Source of the DNA: a virus
Direction: 5' to 3' (one strand)
Virus record (IMG/VR): IMGVR_UViG_3300006853_000021
Span: 1 to 52,215 of that record
DNA length: 52,215 nucleotides
The translations under genes were made by a program, and so were the position numbers. The notes below the pieces were generated by a model, which ran no database searches, was not told the origin of the DNA, and worked only from the letters and a program-made list of their open reading frames with translations. Below, in pieces: positions 44,936 to 51,503 of this stretch (position 1 is the first letter of the stretch; every line of letters starts with the position of its first letter).

Positions 44936-45361
44936 ATGGCTAAAGTAAGTGGTGCAGACGTTTACACTGCAATCGGCGTAGATAAAGCCGAGCAAACTAT
45001 TTCGAGCGGCCCAAATCAGGGTCAGCCTTATTATCGTGCCAGGTACGACGGTAAGGGATTCGTCATTACTCCTGAATTCCTAAAGGACTGGGAATCAGGC
45101 AATATCGTCGAGGTGAATCTCACTGAGAGCGAGTATCAGAGCGATGATCCGCTGAATCCTGGTGAGAAGATTACGCGCAAGGGCTGGCAGATGACGGCAT
45201 ATGGTACTATTGCGCAGCTCGAAGGCGTCGCTAAGAATGAAGGTCGCCTTGCGAAAGTGCGTAAGCAGAACGAGATTGATCTGCAAATCCTTGAGAGCCA
45301 GGCACTTGATTCGCTGAAGTTGAGCGATAAGATGATTGCCCAGCTGAAGGGCGCGATCTAA
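44936..45361 (+). CDS. Monocistronic protein of unknown function, 141 aa
   Basis: 141 residues: MAKVSGADVYTAIGVDKAEQ, a beta-rich middle (GQPYYRARYDGKGFVITPEFLKDW ... IVEVNLTESEYQ) and a helical end (IDLQILESQALDSLKLSDKMIAQLKGAI). It stands alone, with a strong hairpin structure at its stop codon, and its codons seem richer in GC-ending triplets than the neighbours', which suggests high expression. It is the first gene right of the strand switch. A compact single-strand-binding or virion-associated role is possible, but no motif supports a name. Confidence 0.7.
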   Translation: MAKVSGADVYTAIGVDKAEQTISSGPNQGQPYYRARYDGKGFVITPEFLKDWESGNIVEVNLTESEYQSDDPLNPGEKITRKGWQMTAYGTIAQLEGVAKNEGRLAKVRKQNEIDLQILESQALDSLKLSDKMIAQLKGAI

Positions 45362-45390
45362 TTCGCGCTCTTCCCCTTCGGGGTTCTATT
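45351..45390 (+). terminator. Double hairpin at the end of the 141-aa gene
   Basis: GCGCGA/TCGCGC with a 6-base loop spans the stop codon. It is followed by a CCCC-TTC-GGGG hairpin (UUCG-type) and a T-rich run. Together they probably stop rightward transcription. Confidence 0.65.
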
Positions 45391-45404
45391 TTCGCCCCGT
45401 AACA

Positions 45405-45474
45405 CTTTGATTATCACCTTGATGTGATGAAAAACGCTTGATGTGAGGTGAAATCTTTGATGTGATGCAAAACC
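45405..45474 (+). repeat. Iteron-like direct repeats (TTGATGTGAxG)
   Basis: Three adjacent copies spaced 18-20 bases: CTTGATGTGATGAAAAACG (45418), CTTGATGTGAGGTGAAAT (45437) and CTTTGATGTGATGCAAAAC (45455). A degenerate copy, CTTTGATTATCAC, precedes them. The roughly two-helical-turn period would place bound proteins on one DNA face. Confidence 0.75.
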
Positions 45475-45814
45475 TACGGATAGATTTGATTGTCAGACAG
45501 TTATGTGAGTGTATAAGAGGGTTGGACAGGCATATAAAAACGATATGGACTACTGTTTTTTTATGATCTGTCCACTCTTATACTCTACAGTTTAACTGAT
45601 CTCTTATCCCACTATGCTAATCATTGTACTCATTGTCTAATAGGCCACTGTTGCGGGATATTTAATGGTTACCCTATAATGGCTATAAATAGAAATGGAT
45701 ATTATTCTCTCTCAGAGATAGGATACATTGTGCTTAACTGGCTGATAATGAATATCCTTTGTGAGGTGAGAAACCTTTGGCCTTTTCGTTGATTGTTCAT
45801 TTTATTGAATGGTG

Positions 45815-45835
45815 TTTGATGTGATCAGTGACTCG
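45815..45835 (+). repeat. Distal copy of the TTTGATGTGAT repeat
   Basis: TTTGATGTGATCAGTGACT repeats the core of the 45.4 kb array some 340 bases away and could let a protein bridge the two sites. Confidence 0.55.
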
Positions 45836-45949
45836 CTATAGTATGGTCTCATTAGTGATGTAAGCATATGAACTCTGTGTTGATAAATAATGAGATCATA
45901 CTTAATAGCGCAGGCAACCAATATTTTACGATTAAATAATACTGTATTT

Positions 45950-46120
45950 ATGAGCAATAATCCAAATGAAGTAGTTGATATAATCCTTGCACTTATCTCT
46001 GAGGAGATGGTAAAGAGGGAGCGAAAAGATGGGCCTGTGACATGGTTTGAGCTAATACATATTATTTCCATTGTGAAAGTGAAACTTCAGATGGGTATTA
46101 AACCAGAACAATATGAATAA
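45950..46120 (+). CDS. Hypothetical acidic-helical protein, 56 aa
   Basis: The ATG at 45950 (MSNNPNEVVDIILALISEEMVKRERKDGPVTWFELIHII...) follows the typical TGTATTT leader. An upstream extension is open but lacks an ATG in good context. Helical; a CTCTGAGG palindrome variant encodes ISEE. Not recognised. Confidence 0.55.
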   Translation: MSNNPNEVVDIILALISEEMVKRERKDGPVTWFELIHIISIVKVKLQMGIKPEQYE

Positions 46121-46396
46121 TAATAAATCTATGTCCACGGACTATTGTTCGTGCTGATGAAAAGTAAATAAAGAGAGTTATTAGTACTGTTCCCAAACTG
46201 GTAGCACAGTTTACATGAATCCTCGTGGCTTTAAGTAGCAAGGTAGGTTAGAGGGAGGGAATAAGGATAGGGTTGAGATACATTGCGCCCTTACAGTACG
46301 CTGTATCCTCACAGCAGTAGCTCTCTATATTTATGACCTAATTGAGGGTCGAAACAGATAAAACCTGATTTGTAAACAATTCAAACTTAGCGTAGT
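46121..46396. other. 276-base gene-free stretch with small inverted repeats
   Basis: No frame stands out. The hairpin TACAG-TACG-CTGTA near 46297, enclosed by partly overlapping GATACA/TGTATC arms, and an ACTGT...ACAGT pair near 46185-46215 suggest a structured leader for the 178-residue gene, or a small RNA. No tRNA signature was found. Confidence 0.35.
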
Positions 46397-46933
46397 ATGA
46401 AATCATTACATGTGGTGAATGAATCAATCACCCAAATGCCACCTTTCAACAAGACAATCAGTATTGAAGTAGATGTTGACATGATCAACCGTAAGTTCCT
46501 TGATCTATTGCCTGAAGACTATAAGCACCGCGAGGTGCTAAGCCATGCTGTTATTGGATCAGCTGTTGAGAAGGGCAATATAGGATATATTTATAATGCT
46601 CTCAATGGCTATGATAATAGCATTGATTTCAAGGAAGGCGATAGAGTTATCTGCACAGAGACAGAAAGAGTGGAATATTACGATGCGAATAAAGAAGGAG
46701 AAGATGGCACACTTGTGATAGGATGGGTAGATCCACATCCAGACGACGCTATCTACAAACCTGACTGGAAGACGCGTTCTGTTATTATTGGTGAATGCAT
46801 AGTAAAATCTATTAATCTGTATGCCAGTGATAAACTGCAGGTGGAATTCGCAACAGCTCATCATTACAAGCCAGGCGTAATGAAACAGGTCATACGCCAG
46901 GTAAATCATAAGAACTGTACCCGCGTAATATAA
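46397..46933 (+). CDS. Hypothetical protein, 178 aa
   Basis: 178 residues: MKSLHVVNESITQMPPFNKTISIEVDVDMINRKFLDLLPEDYKHREVLSHAVIGSAVEKGNIGYIYNALNG, then beta-rich segments with GDRVICTETERVEYYD and VIGWVDPHPDD. The middle resembles small cytosolic beta-barrel proteins that many phages encode, but I cannot name the family. The ATG follows a 276-base leader; a terminator-like hairpin follows the stop. Confidence 0.65.
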   Translation: MKSLHVVNESITQMPPFNKTISIEVDVDMINRKFLDLLPEDYKHREVLSHAVIGSAVEKGNIGYIYNALNGYDNSIDFKEGDRVICTETERVEYYDANKEGEDGTLVIGWVDPHPDDAIYKPDWKTRSVIIGECIVKSINLYASDKLQVEFATAHHYKPGVMKQVIRQVNHKNCTRVI

Positions 46934-46938
46934 GGCAT

Positions 46939-46962
46939 AGGGAGAGCAATCTCCCTCTTTTT
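46939..46962 (+). terminator. Hairpin with T-tract, 18 bases before next ATG
   Basis: AGGGAGA-GCAA-TCTCCCT followed by CTTTTT. It ends 18 bases before the ATG at 46981. Either a terminator or a leader/attenuator of the following gene. Confidence 0.8.
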
Positions 46963-46980
46963 AATCTTAATCGCAATAAA

Positions 46981-47259
46981 ATGGCACATAAACCCAAATC
47001 TCACTGGAACTATCGCATTATGGCTCATGCCCCAACAGAAGATGCAAAAGATGAAGTCTATCTGCAAATGCATGAGGTCTATTACAAAAAGGGTAAGCCC
47101 AAATCCTATACGACAGAGCCTATTATAGTTGGATCTGAAGATAAAAAGGGTATCAGGTGGTCACTCAGACAGATGAAAAGGGCACTGAAAAAGCCTATCC
47201 TTTGGCATGGTGACCGATTCCCTGGTAAATACAAGCCTGGCAAAAACATTAAATCCTAA
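46981..47259 (+). CDS. Hypothetical basic protein, 92 aa
   Basis: 92 residues: MAHKPKSHWNYRIMAHAPTEDAKDEVYLQMHEVYYKKG, then WSLRQMKRALKKPILWHGDRFPGKYKPG. I recall this strand-helix type as a common small phage protein of unknown function. It is followed after 3 bases by the next gene. Basic C-terminus, cytosolic. Confidence 0.65.
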   Translation: MAHKPKSHWNYRIMAHAPTEDAKDEVYLQMHEVYYKKGKPKSYTTEPIIVGSEDKKGIRWSLRQMKRALKKPILWHGDRFPGKYKPGKNIKS

Positions 47260-47262
47260 TAT

Positions 47263-47472
47263 ATGAGCAAAATATTAACTGCTAAGAACATTATGCAGGA
47301 TCTCAGTGTCCGTGAGTTGAAAATACTGCAGCGCTGGATAACTGATGAAATAGCTATCAAAGAACGTAATCAGGAGCTCTCTGAGAGTAAGAAGATTCCT
47401 ATTGAGGCTGAAAGCAGAGCTGACAGAGCAGGGAAACAAACGGCCAAAACGCTTACCAATTATGGACAATAA
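47263..47472 (+). CDS. Hypothetical helical protein, 69 aa
   Basis: 69 residues: MSKILTAKNIMQDLSVRELKILQRWITDEIAIKERNQELSESKK..., largely helical. A perfect CTCTGAGAG copy encodes ELSES. Its last codons overlap the start of the NADAR gene. Not recognised. Confidence 0.6.
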   Translation: MSKILTAKNIMQDLSVRELKILQRWITDEIAIKERNQELSESKKIPIEAESRADRAGKQTAKTLTNYGQ

Positions 47473-47935
47473 AAATAATACGGACTGGTCTGAGCATCGT
47501 CCTGCTGAGTTCAAGTACAACGGGAGATGGATACATAACTGGTTTAGTAATATGCTCTCTTCTCCAATAACCATTGATGGAATCCGGTACAACAGCGTTG
47601 AGAACTATTACCAGGCTATGAAATCTCTTGATCCGGATGATTGGGAGAGAGTAGCTATTATGTCTCCTTCCGGATCTAAGAAATGGGGCAGAAAGACTAA
47701 GCTGCGTCCTGACTGGGAGCTTGTGAAAAGGGACGTGATGAAAAAGGCACTATTGGAGAAGTTTTCACACGAACCCTGGACTATAATGCTCAAAGCCACA
47801 GGAATTGAGGTCATTGTTGAGTGGAATAACTGGGGTGATAGAATATGGGGTGTTGAAATCAGTGATAATAAAGGTCAAAACCTACTGGGTAAATTGCTTA
47901 TGGAGATCAGGGAGGATCTCAAACATGGAAAATAA
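47462..47935 (+). CDS. NADAR-domain protein (ADP-ribosyl/NAD-type N-glycosidase family), 157 aa
   Basis: Start at ATG 47462, overlapping the previous stop. The NADAR (YbiA/DUF1768-type) signature is seen in order: WFSN with PITIDG (27-40), SVENYYQAMKSL (45-56), WNNWGDRIWGV (121-131) and NLLGKLLMEIREDL (140-153). Family knowledge: NADAR proteins hydrolyse N-glycosidic bonds in NAD/riboflavin-type metabolites, and some remove ADP-ribose from guanine in DNA, reversing DarT1-type toxins. In a phage early region a counter-defence or nucleotide-modification role is the natural guess. The domain covers nearly the whole protein. Confidence 0.84.
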   Translation: MDNKNNTDWSEHRPAEFKYNGRWIHNWFSNMLSSPITIDGIRYNSVENYYQAMKSLDPDDWERVAIMSPSGSKKWGRKTKLRPDWELVKRDVMKKALLEKFSHEPWTIMLKATGIEVIVEWNNWGDRIWGVEISDNKGQNLLGKLLMEIREDLKHGK

Positions 47936-48122
47936 TACACCTCTCTCGGAGAGAGAGAAGAGTTTACTTGCACTGGCCCTATTTGGCCTGGGCTTGAGAC
48001 ACAAAGAACAGATTACACCTGAAGAGGTGGGAACTATTGCCCAGAAACTGGGTGTTGCGCCACTTCTTGCCGAATATGCTGAAGACTGGCTGGCACATAG
48101 TGAAAAGCTACCTAAGGCATAA
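47925..48122 (+). CDS. Small helical domain protein, 65 aa (paralogue of the 133-aa protein C-terminus)
   Basis: The ATG at 47925 lies inside the NADAR gene's end. MENNTPLSEREKSLLALALFGLGLRHKEQITPEEVGTIAQKLGVAPLLAEYAEDWLAHSEKLPKA aligns by eye with the C-terminal half of the 133-residue membrane protein (LSKKEKELIALALFSIY ... KLGI). It forms a compact three-helix domain of unknown role, soluble here. A 15-bp palindrome copy (47941-47955) encodes LSERE. Confidence 0.65.
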   Translation: MENNTPLSEREKSLLALALFGLGLRHKEQITPEEVGTIAQKLGVAPLLAEYAEDWLAHSEKLPKA

Positions 48123-48199
48123 TATTCGTATCTTGGTGATCAGACCTGAAATCAAAAAAAATGCTCTTCGTTAGATTTGGATTGTTATTGCAAAATGGA

Positions 48200-48228
48200 G
48201 GGTATCGTGAAATGCGATACCCTTTTTT
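48200..48228 (+). terminator. Rho-independent terminator-like hairpin
   Basis: The 8-bp stem GGGTATCG/CGATACCC with a 7-base loop is followed by six T residues. It ends 27 bases before the lipoprotein ATG at 48256. Confidence 0.85.
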
Positions 48229-48255
48229 ATTACAACACTAAAAACGACTATTTAT

Positions 48256-48513
48256 ATGAGAAAACTATTAATCTATCTGGTGCTTTGTACTGGTCTGGCT
48301 GGCTGTGCACGATCATGCGAAGGATGTAATCGTGACCTTCAGATGGGATCTCGTACCTATGAAGTAATTATGTATAGTGGCGGCGATACAGTATTCTATG
48401 ACAAATTCAATGGAATTGTTAATAACTCTGAGAATAGTGATGGTTGTTACTATCATAAAGGAGATACACTTATTGAAGTGAGCGGAGACTATATAATCAA
48501 ATCTGTAGATTAA
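48256..48513 (+). CDS. Small lipoprotein, 85 aa
   Basis: A lipobox signal peptide: MRKLLIYLVLCTGLAGC with the modified Cys at 17. The short Cys-rich mature region CARSCEGCNRDLQMGSRTYEVIMYSGGD... has Cys 17, 21, 24 and a later Cys near 63. Phage lipoproteins of this kind often act on the host envelope, for example as superinfection exclusion or receptor masking; that is inference here. It follows a hairpin-T element and precedes the two-helix membrane protein by 16 bases. Confidence 0.75.
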   Translation: MRKLLIYLVLCTGLAGCARSCEGCNRDLQMGSRTYEVIMYSGGDTVFYDKFNGIVNNSENSDGCYYHKGDTLIEVSGDYIIKSVD

Positions 48514-48529
48514 TCTCAAAAATCTTTTT

Positions 48530-48931
48530 ATGAACCGACAACTTGTATATCTCATTGTAGGTGTTCCAATGCTCTTCGTATTTGACTTCTCTCTGAGATC
48601 GGGTAATCTCGTACTGGTGTATGTCAGCATGATGGTTATAAGCGCCTGTGCAGTACTGGCCATAATGTATGAGCCTACCCATAAGGCTATCAAGAAGGCT
48701 TCCAAACCCGAACTGTCCGAATCCATATTAGTGACACTCAGTAAGAAAGAGAAGGAGTTAATAGCCCTTGCTCTATTTAGCATATATGCACATGTGCCTG
48801 ACAAGGTCACGTTGGAAGTAGCCTATCACATCGCCATCAAACTTGGAATAAAGAAGGAACTTGTGAGCTATATTCGTGATGCTGAAATAGAGAGATATAA
48901 GAAAGGCACTAATTTTCCAGACCAAAACTGA
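48530..48931 (+). CDS. Two-helix membrane protein with C-terminal small domain, 133 aa
   Basis: Two transmembrane helices (~5-20 and ~27-47) then a linker and the domain LSKKEKELIALALFSIYAHVPDKVTLEVAYHIAIKLGIKKELVSYIRDAEIERYKKG (~74-127), similar to the soluble 65-residue protein 400 bases upstream. The domain would face the cytoplasm if both termini are inside. Function unknown; the pair may work as soluble and membrane forms. Confidence 0.65.
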   Translation: MNRQLVYLIVGVPMLFVFDFSLRSGNLVLVYVSMMVISACAVLAIMYEPTHKAIKKASKPELSESILVTLSKKEKELIALALFSIYAHVPDKVTLEVAYHIAIKLGIKKELVSYIRDAEIERYKKGTNFPDQN

Positions 48932-48937
48932 ATTGTA

Positions 48938-49153
48938 ATGCGCAAAATTATTTGGATCTCTGGACACATGCCCGGTAATCATACTCAGGATACCTATCAG
49001 CAGTCTATTGAGCAGCTTGCAACCTATGTGGGCGGAGAATGTGTGCACTTTGGTACGGATGGATTTGCTGTTATAGGCGATGAGGAAGGAGAGAAGAGAA
49101 TAGCATTACTGAACGAGGAGAAAAAGGAAGCATCTAAATCAATAACATCATGA
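48938..49153 (+). CDS. Hypothetical protein, 71 aa
   Basis: 71 residues: MRKIIWISGHMPGNHTQDTYQQSIEQLATYVGGECVHFGTDGFAVIGDEEGEKRIALLNEEKKEA... a mixed strand/helix fold. Not recognised. Its stop overlaps the next start (ATGA type), so the two are coupled. Confidence 0.55.
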   Translation: MRKIIWISGHMPGNHTQDTYQQSIEQLATYVGGECVHFGTDGFAVIGDEEGEKRIALLNEEKKEASKSITS

Positions 49154-49446
49154 ATACTATCCAGGGTACTTACGAAAATCATGAGTCCCTACGCATGCGA
49201 ATGATGCAGGGGGATTCGCGCTGCCCTATACAGATAGATGATCGTGTAGAGAAAATCAATACTGAACCCGGCGACGCTACGGAAGATGGTCATCTGGGAT
49301 ACTGTCGGGGCAATACCTATATCGGCGATGGACTATGTGCATACCTCGTAGAATGGGATGGCTTGGTATTGCCTGCTGAAGTAAACGGTGATCCTGTAAT
49401 AGTGCCATATGTATTTATAGGCTCGTCAAGAGTAAAGAAAGTCTGA
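49150..49446 (+). CDS. Hypothetical beta-rich protein, 98 aa
   Basis: 98 residues with DDRVEKINTEPGDATEDGHLGYCRGNTYIGDGLCAYLVEWDG. The GDxxxDGxxGxVxG and YLVxWD phrases recur in small phage and plasmid proteins of unknown function. Coupled to the preceding gene by a 4-base overlap and followed by a terminator-like hairpin. Confidence 0.6.
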   Translation: MNTIQGTYENHESLRMRMMQGDSRCPIQIDDRVEKINTEPGDATEDGHLGYCRGNTYIGDGLCAYLVEWDGLVLPAEVNGDPVIVPYVFIGSSRVKKV

Positions 49447-49463
49447 TCCGGTCTTTACATATG

Positions 49464-49504
49464 TTAGCCCAATAACCAGGTCGGTGGGTGAGGGCTAATT
49501 TTTT
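49464..49504 (+). terminator. Hairpin with T-tract, 18 bases before next ATG
   Basis: TTAGCCC/GGGCTAA with a ~21-base loop, followed by six T residues. It ends 18 bases before the ATG at 49523. Confidence 0.8.
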
Positions 49505-49522
49505 AACCCTTAAAACTTAAAT

Positions 49523-49708
49523 ATGAAAAAATGGGAATACATAATAGTCGTAAGATCTGTAGATATTGAGAATAGACTTGATCATGACCAATTCCTGAAT
49601 CGTATGGGAGGGGAAGGCTGGGAACACTATATGAAAGAATCAGACGAACGCTCACGTGCAGAAAGATATTATTTCAAGCGTGCTATCGAAGATTCCGATA
49701 AGCACTAA
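49523..49708 (+). CDS. DUF4177-like small protein, 61 aa
   Basis: 61 residues: MKKWEYIIVV...LDHDQFLNRMGGEGWEHYMKESDE...YYFKR. This fits the DUF4177 pattern (WEYxVV, then LNxLGxEGWE, then YYFKR). The family is widespread in bacteria and phages without known function. Leader TTAAAACTTAAATATG follows a hairpin-T element. Confidence 0.72.
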   Translation: MKKWEYIIVVRSVDIENRLDHDQFLNRMGGEGWEHYMKESDERSRAERYYFKRAIEDSDKH

Positions 49709-49769
49709 ATTCGCTTTCGCATAAAGCCCTGGCTACTCACGCCAGGAAAGGGATAATGATTAATGGCAC

Positions 49770-49803
49770 AGCCCGGAGATTTCGCATCTCGCGGGCTTTG
49801 TTT
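49770..49803 (+). terminator. Rho-independent terminator
   Basis: AGCCCG-GAGAT-loop-ATCTC-GCGGGCT followed by TTTGTTT. It closes the DUF4177-like unit. Confidence 0.82.
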
Positions 49804-49811
49804 AATGTAGC

Positions 49812-49871
49812 TACTGAAGGAGACAAGCGGGCCCAGGCCCATGGATAACTGGGTTCCCCTCTCCTCCAGTA
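49812..49871 (+). ncRNA. Structured 60-nt element, candidate small RNA or leader
   Basis: Nested pairings: TACTG/CAGTA (49812-49816 with 49867-49871), AGGAGA/TCTCCT (49818-49823 with 49860-49865), GGG/CCC (49829-49831 with 49856-49858) and CCCAG/CTGGG (49832-49836 with 49849-49853). The single unpaired bases between the two outer stems face each other. It lies in a 219-base gene-free stretch after a terminator and before a 34-residue membrane protein. It could be the 5' leader of that gene or an independent RNA. Strand cannot be fixed from pairing alone. Confidence 0.5.
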
Positions 49872-49927
49872 CAGGTCACAAGCCCTGAAGCACTAATGTG
49901 TATACAGAGTGAACAAAACTAAATTAT

Positions 49928-50032
49928 ATGACTATAAGTGTGATCGCAGCTGCGGTAGCTATTGCGATATTTGCTGCTGTGGGTATAGTAGCCCTAGGTG
50001 ACAAGAAATCTGTTGATAAAGAAAAAAACTGA
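49928..50032 (+). CDS. Single-helix membrane miniprotein, 34 aa
   Basis: The ATG at 49928 opens MTISVIAAAVAIAIFAAVGI, then VALGDKK and a charged end EKN, stop at 50032. One transmembrane helix (~4-23) and a short charged tail. It follows the typical leader ACTAAATTAT and ends 5 bases before the next gene. Function unknown; holin-, inhibitor- or anchor-like roles are all possible. Confidence 0.55.
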   Translation: MTISVIAAAVAIAIFAAVGIVALGDKKSVDKEKN

Positions 50033-50037
50033 TTTGT

Positions 50038-50502
50038 ATGTCTAAACATTACACTCTCGAAGAATTACTTAATATGACTCAGGTGATGAAACGTAAAGGA
50101 TGGTCTGCTATCTATATTAAGGAGCAGGGAGTATTTAAAGTGTCTAAGCGATATCTCCACATCTTAATGGATCCTGGTATGTTCCAGGAAATATTTATAG
50201 AGCGTGCTGGCAGGAGCTATATAAATCGCGGCATTCCTATGAGTAAACATAATATGTTTACAGCAGATTTGCGCGTAGGTGCAATGTTATATATTGATGA
50301 TGAGTATTATGTGGTACTTTCTATCGGATGTGCAATGCATCGTGGTGGTAATTTGCAAGCTGCGCGCGATTTTGCAATAGTAGCTCATGTATCAATAGAA
50401 GACTTAGTGCTTTGCAACCTTGAGCTCCACCCTGCTCCTGATAGTATTGATGCCATAATGTATTTGTCAAAAATAGACGTTCACAAAACACATTTAAACT
50501 GA
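50038..50502 (+). CDS. Hypothetical protein, 154 aa (paralogue of next gene)
   Basis: 154 residues: N-terminal helices (MSKHYTLEELLNMTQVMKRKGWSAIYIKEQGVFKVSKRYL), then a beta-rich domain FTADLRVGAMLYIDDEYYVVLSIGCAMHRGGNLQAARDFAIV ... EDLVLCNLELH (~74-132). That domain aligns by eye with the N-terminal domain of the next gene. Not recognised. Confidence 0.6.
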   Translation: MSKHYTLEELLNMTQVMKRKGWSAIYIKEQGVFKVSKRYLHILMDPGMFQEIFIERAGRSYINRGIPMSKHNMFTADLRVGAMLYIDDEYYVVLSIGCAMHRGGNLQAARDFAIVAHVSIEDLVLCNLELHPAPDSIDAIMYLSKIDVHKTHLN

Positions 50503-50506
50503 TTAT

Positions 50507-51082
50507 ATGGCAAAAACCGAGACATTGAATCCAAAAAAGAGATATACTGCACGTAGCCTTAAGCAAGGTCAACTACTTGAGATAGATGGTATAAATTATG
50601 TAGTACTGATAATAGGTGCTATGTGGGGGAAGGGTACATTCACCCGTAGAGGTGAACAATTGCTCCCTGCTCATAACCGTGCTATTATAGCACCTTATGA
50701 TGACCCCGGTACTAACCTCAACCTGGTATTACATAATCATGACGCCGAAGAGGCACAGGATGATCGAGATGTCATGGAGCAATGGAGCAAGTTTGATCTC
50801 TCTGAGGAGCAAAGAGAGCGAATTCTAAATACACCTATCAATGTTACTGAATATGGTGATCGCACATATTTGCAGAACCTTCTGTTTAGTGTGCACTCCC
50901 ATCCGCCTGAGGGTTTGGGTATCATATACAGTGAGGTAGATCTTGAGCGTGTGTGTGATCATATGATCAATTACCTGGAATCCAAAAAGGTGCATGATAT
51001 CAGTCCCGAAACACTTGCTTTTTTCAATGGTAAAATAGAAGCGTTCGAAGAAATGAAAGCATTTTTCTCACATAAATCGTAA
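50507..51082 (+). CDS. Hypothetical protein, 191 aa (paralogue of previous gene)
   Basis: 191 residues: an N-terminal beta domain (YTARSLKQGQLLEIDGINYVVLIIGAMWGKGTFTRRGEQLLPAHNRAIIAPYDDPGTNLNLVLHN, ~12-77) like that of the preceding gene. A helical part follows with DLSEEQRERILNTPINV and a C-terminal helix (LAFFNGKIEAFEEMKAFFSHKS). Four bases after the previous stop; the next gene begins 4 bases downstream. Not recognised. Confidence 0.6.
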   Translation: MAKTETLNPKKRYTARSLKQGQLLEIDGINYVVLIIGAMWGKGTFTRRGEQLLPAHNRAIIAPYDDPGTNLNLVLHNHDAEEAQDDRDVMEQWSKFDLSEEQRERILNTPINVTEYGDRTYLQNLLFSVHSHPPEGLGIIYSEVDLERVCDHMINYLESKKVHDISPETLAFFNGKIEAFEEMKAFFSHKS

Positions 51083-51086
51083 TACT

Positions 51087-51374
51087 ATGCAAGGGTTCAC
51101 AATACTACTGACTATATTTCTTGTCCTGGGCTTTGCATCGCTTGCTCTTTTAGAATACAAGATCAGAAAGGCACGGAAGTTACGCGATAAACTCGTTGAG
51201 CTTGCAAGGAGAGGACCTGAAGTATTTGGCAGTAGTGAGAAGTTTGACAGGTGGTTAGGTAGCGAGATCCAAGCCTTGGGTGGCGTGAAGCCTATAACTA
51301 TGATCCACACTGTAGAGGATGTGGATAAGCTACTAACCATACTGGGGAGGATAGAGTATGGCGTGTATTCTTAA
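51087..51374 (+). CDS. Membrane-anchored protein with Xre/MbcA/ParS antitoxin toxin-binding domain, 95 aa
   Basis: Residues ~3-22 form one transmembrane helix (FTILLTIFLVLGFASLALLE), followed by a basic helix (KIRKARKLRDKLVELARRG). Residues ~42-94 carry VFGSSEKFDRWLGSEIQALGGVKPITMIHTVEDVDKLLTILGRIEYGVYS. The WL-x-alLGG-xP and LGRIEYGV signatures are those of the DUF2384 (MbcA/ParS/Xre C-terminal) domain. In bacteria it binds RES- or MbcT-type NAD-degrading toxins. The usual N-terminal helix-turn-helix is missing and replaced by the membrane anchor. No toxin gene is adjacent. Inferred role: a decoy antitoxin that neutralises a host toxin at the membrane. Confidence 0.72.
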   Translation: MQGFTILLTIFLVLGFASLALLEYKIRKARKLRDKLVELARRGPEVFGSSEKFDRWLGSEIQALGGVKPITMIHTVEDVDKLLTILGRIEYGVYS

Positions 51375-51503
51375 AACTACTATCATGGAAAAATATGCTG
51401 ACCTATAGGTAGACGATGTCCTTTTTCACTGAACAATCCAAAGAACTTATTTTATCTTGATATTCATCTACGCTACAAATCAGGCCTTAACCAAGGACTC
51501 TAA

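Larger units (their letters stand above)
45362..45949. other. 588-base gene-free region with direct repeats
   Basis: AT-rich, no convincing frame on either strand. It holds the terminator hairpin, three direct repeats at 45418-45474 with a partial copy just before and a distant copy at 45815-45835, a perfect CTCTCTCAGAGA-type palindrome copy at 45708-45718, and a GTGAGGTGA copy at 45761-45770. Candidate functions are replication origin, operator region, or early promoter region for the right arm. Confidence 0.6.

Noticed and set aside
45405-45474. CRISPR array
   Set aside because: The repeats are directly adjacent with no spacers and are only ~19 bases.
46121-46396. tRNA gene
   Set aside because: No acceptor stem, T-loop GTTCNANNC or cloverleaf could be built; the hairpins present are short and unrelated.
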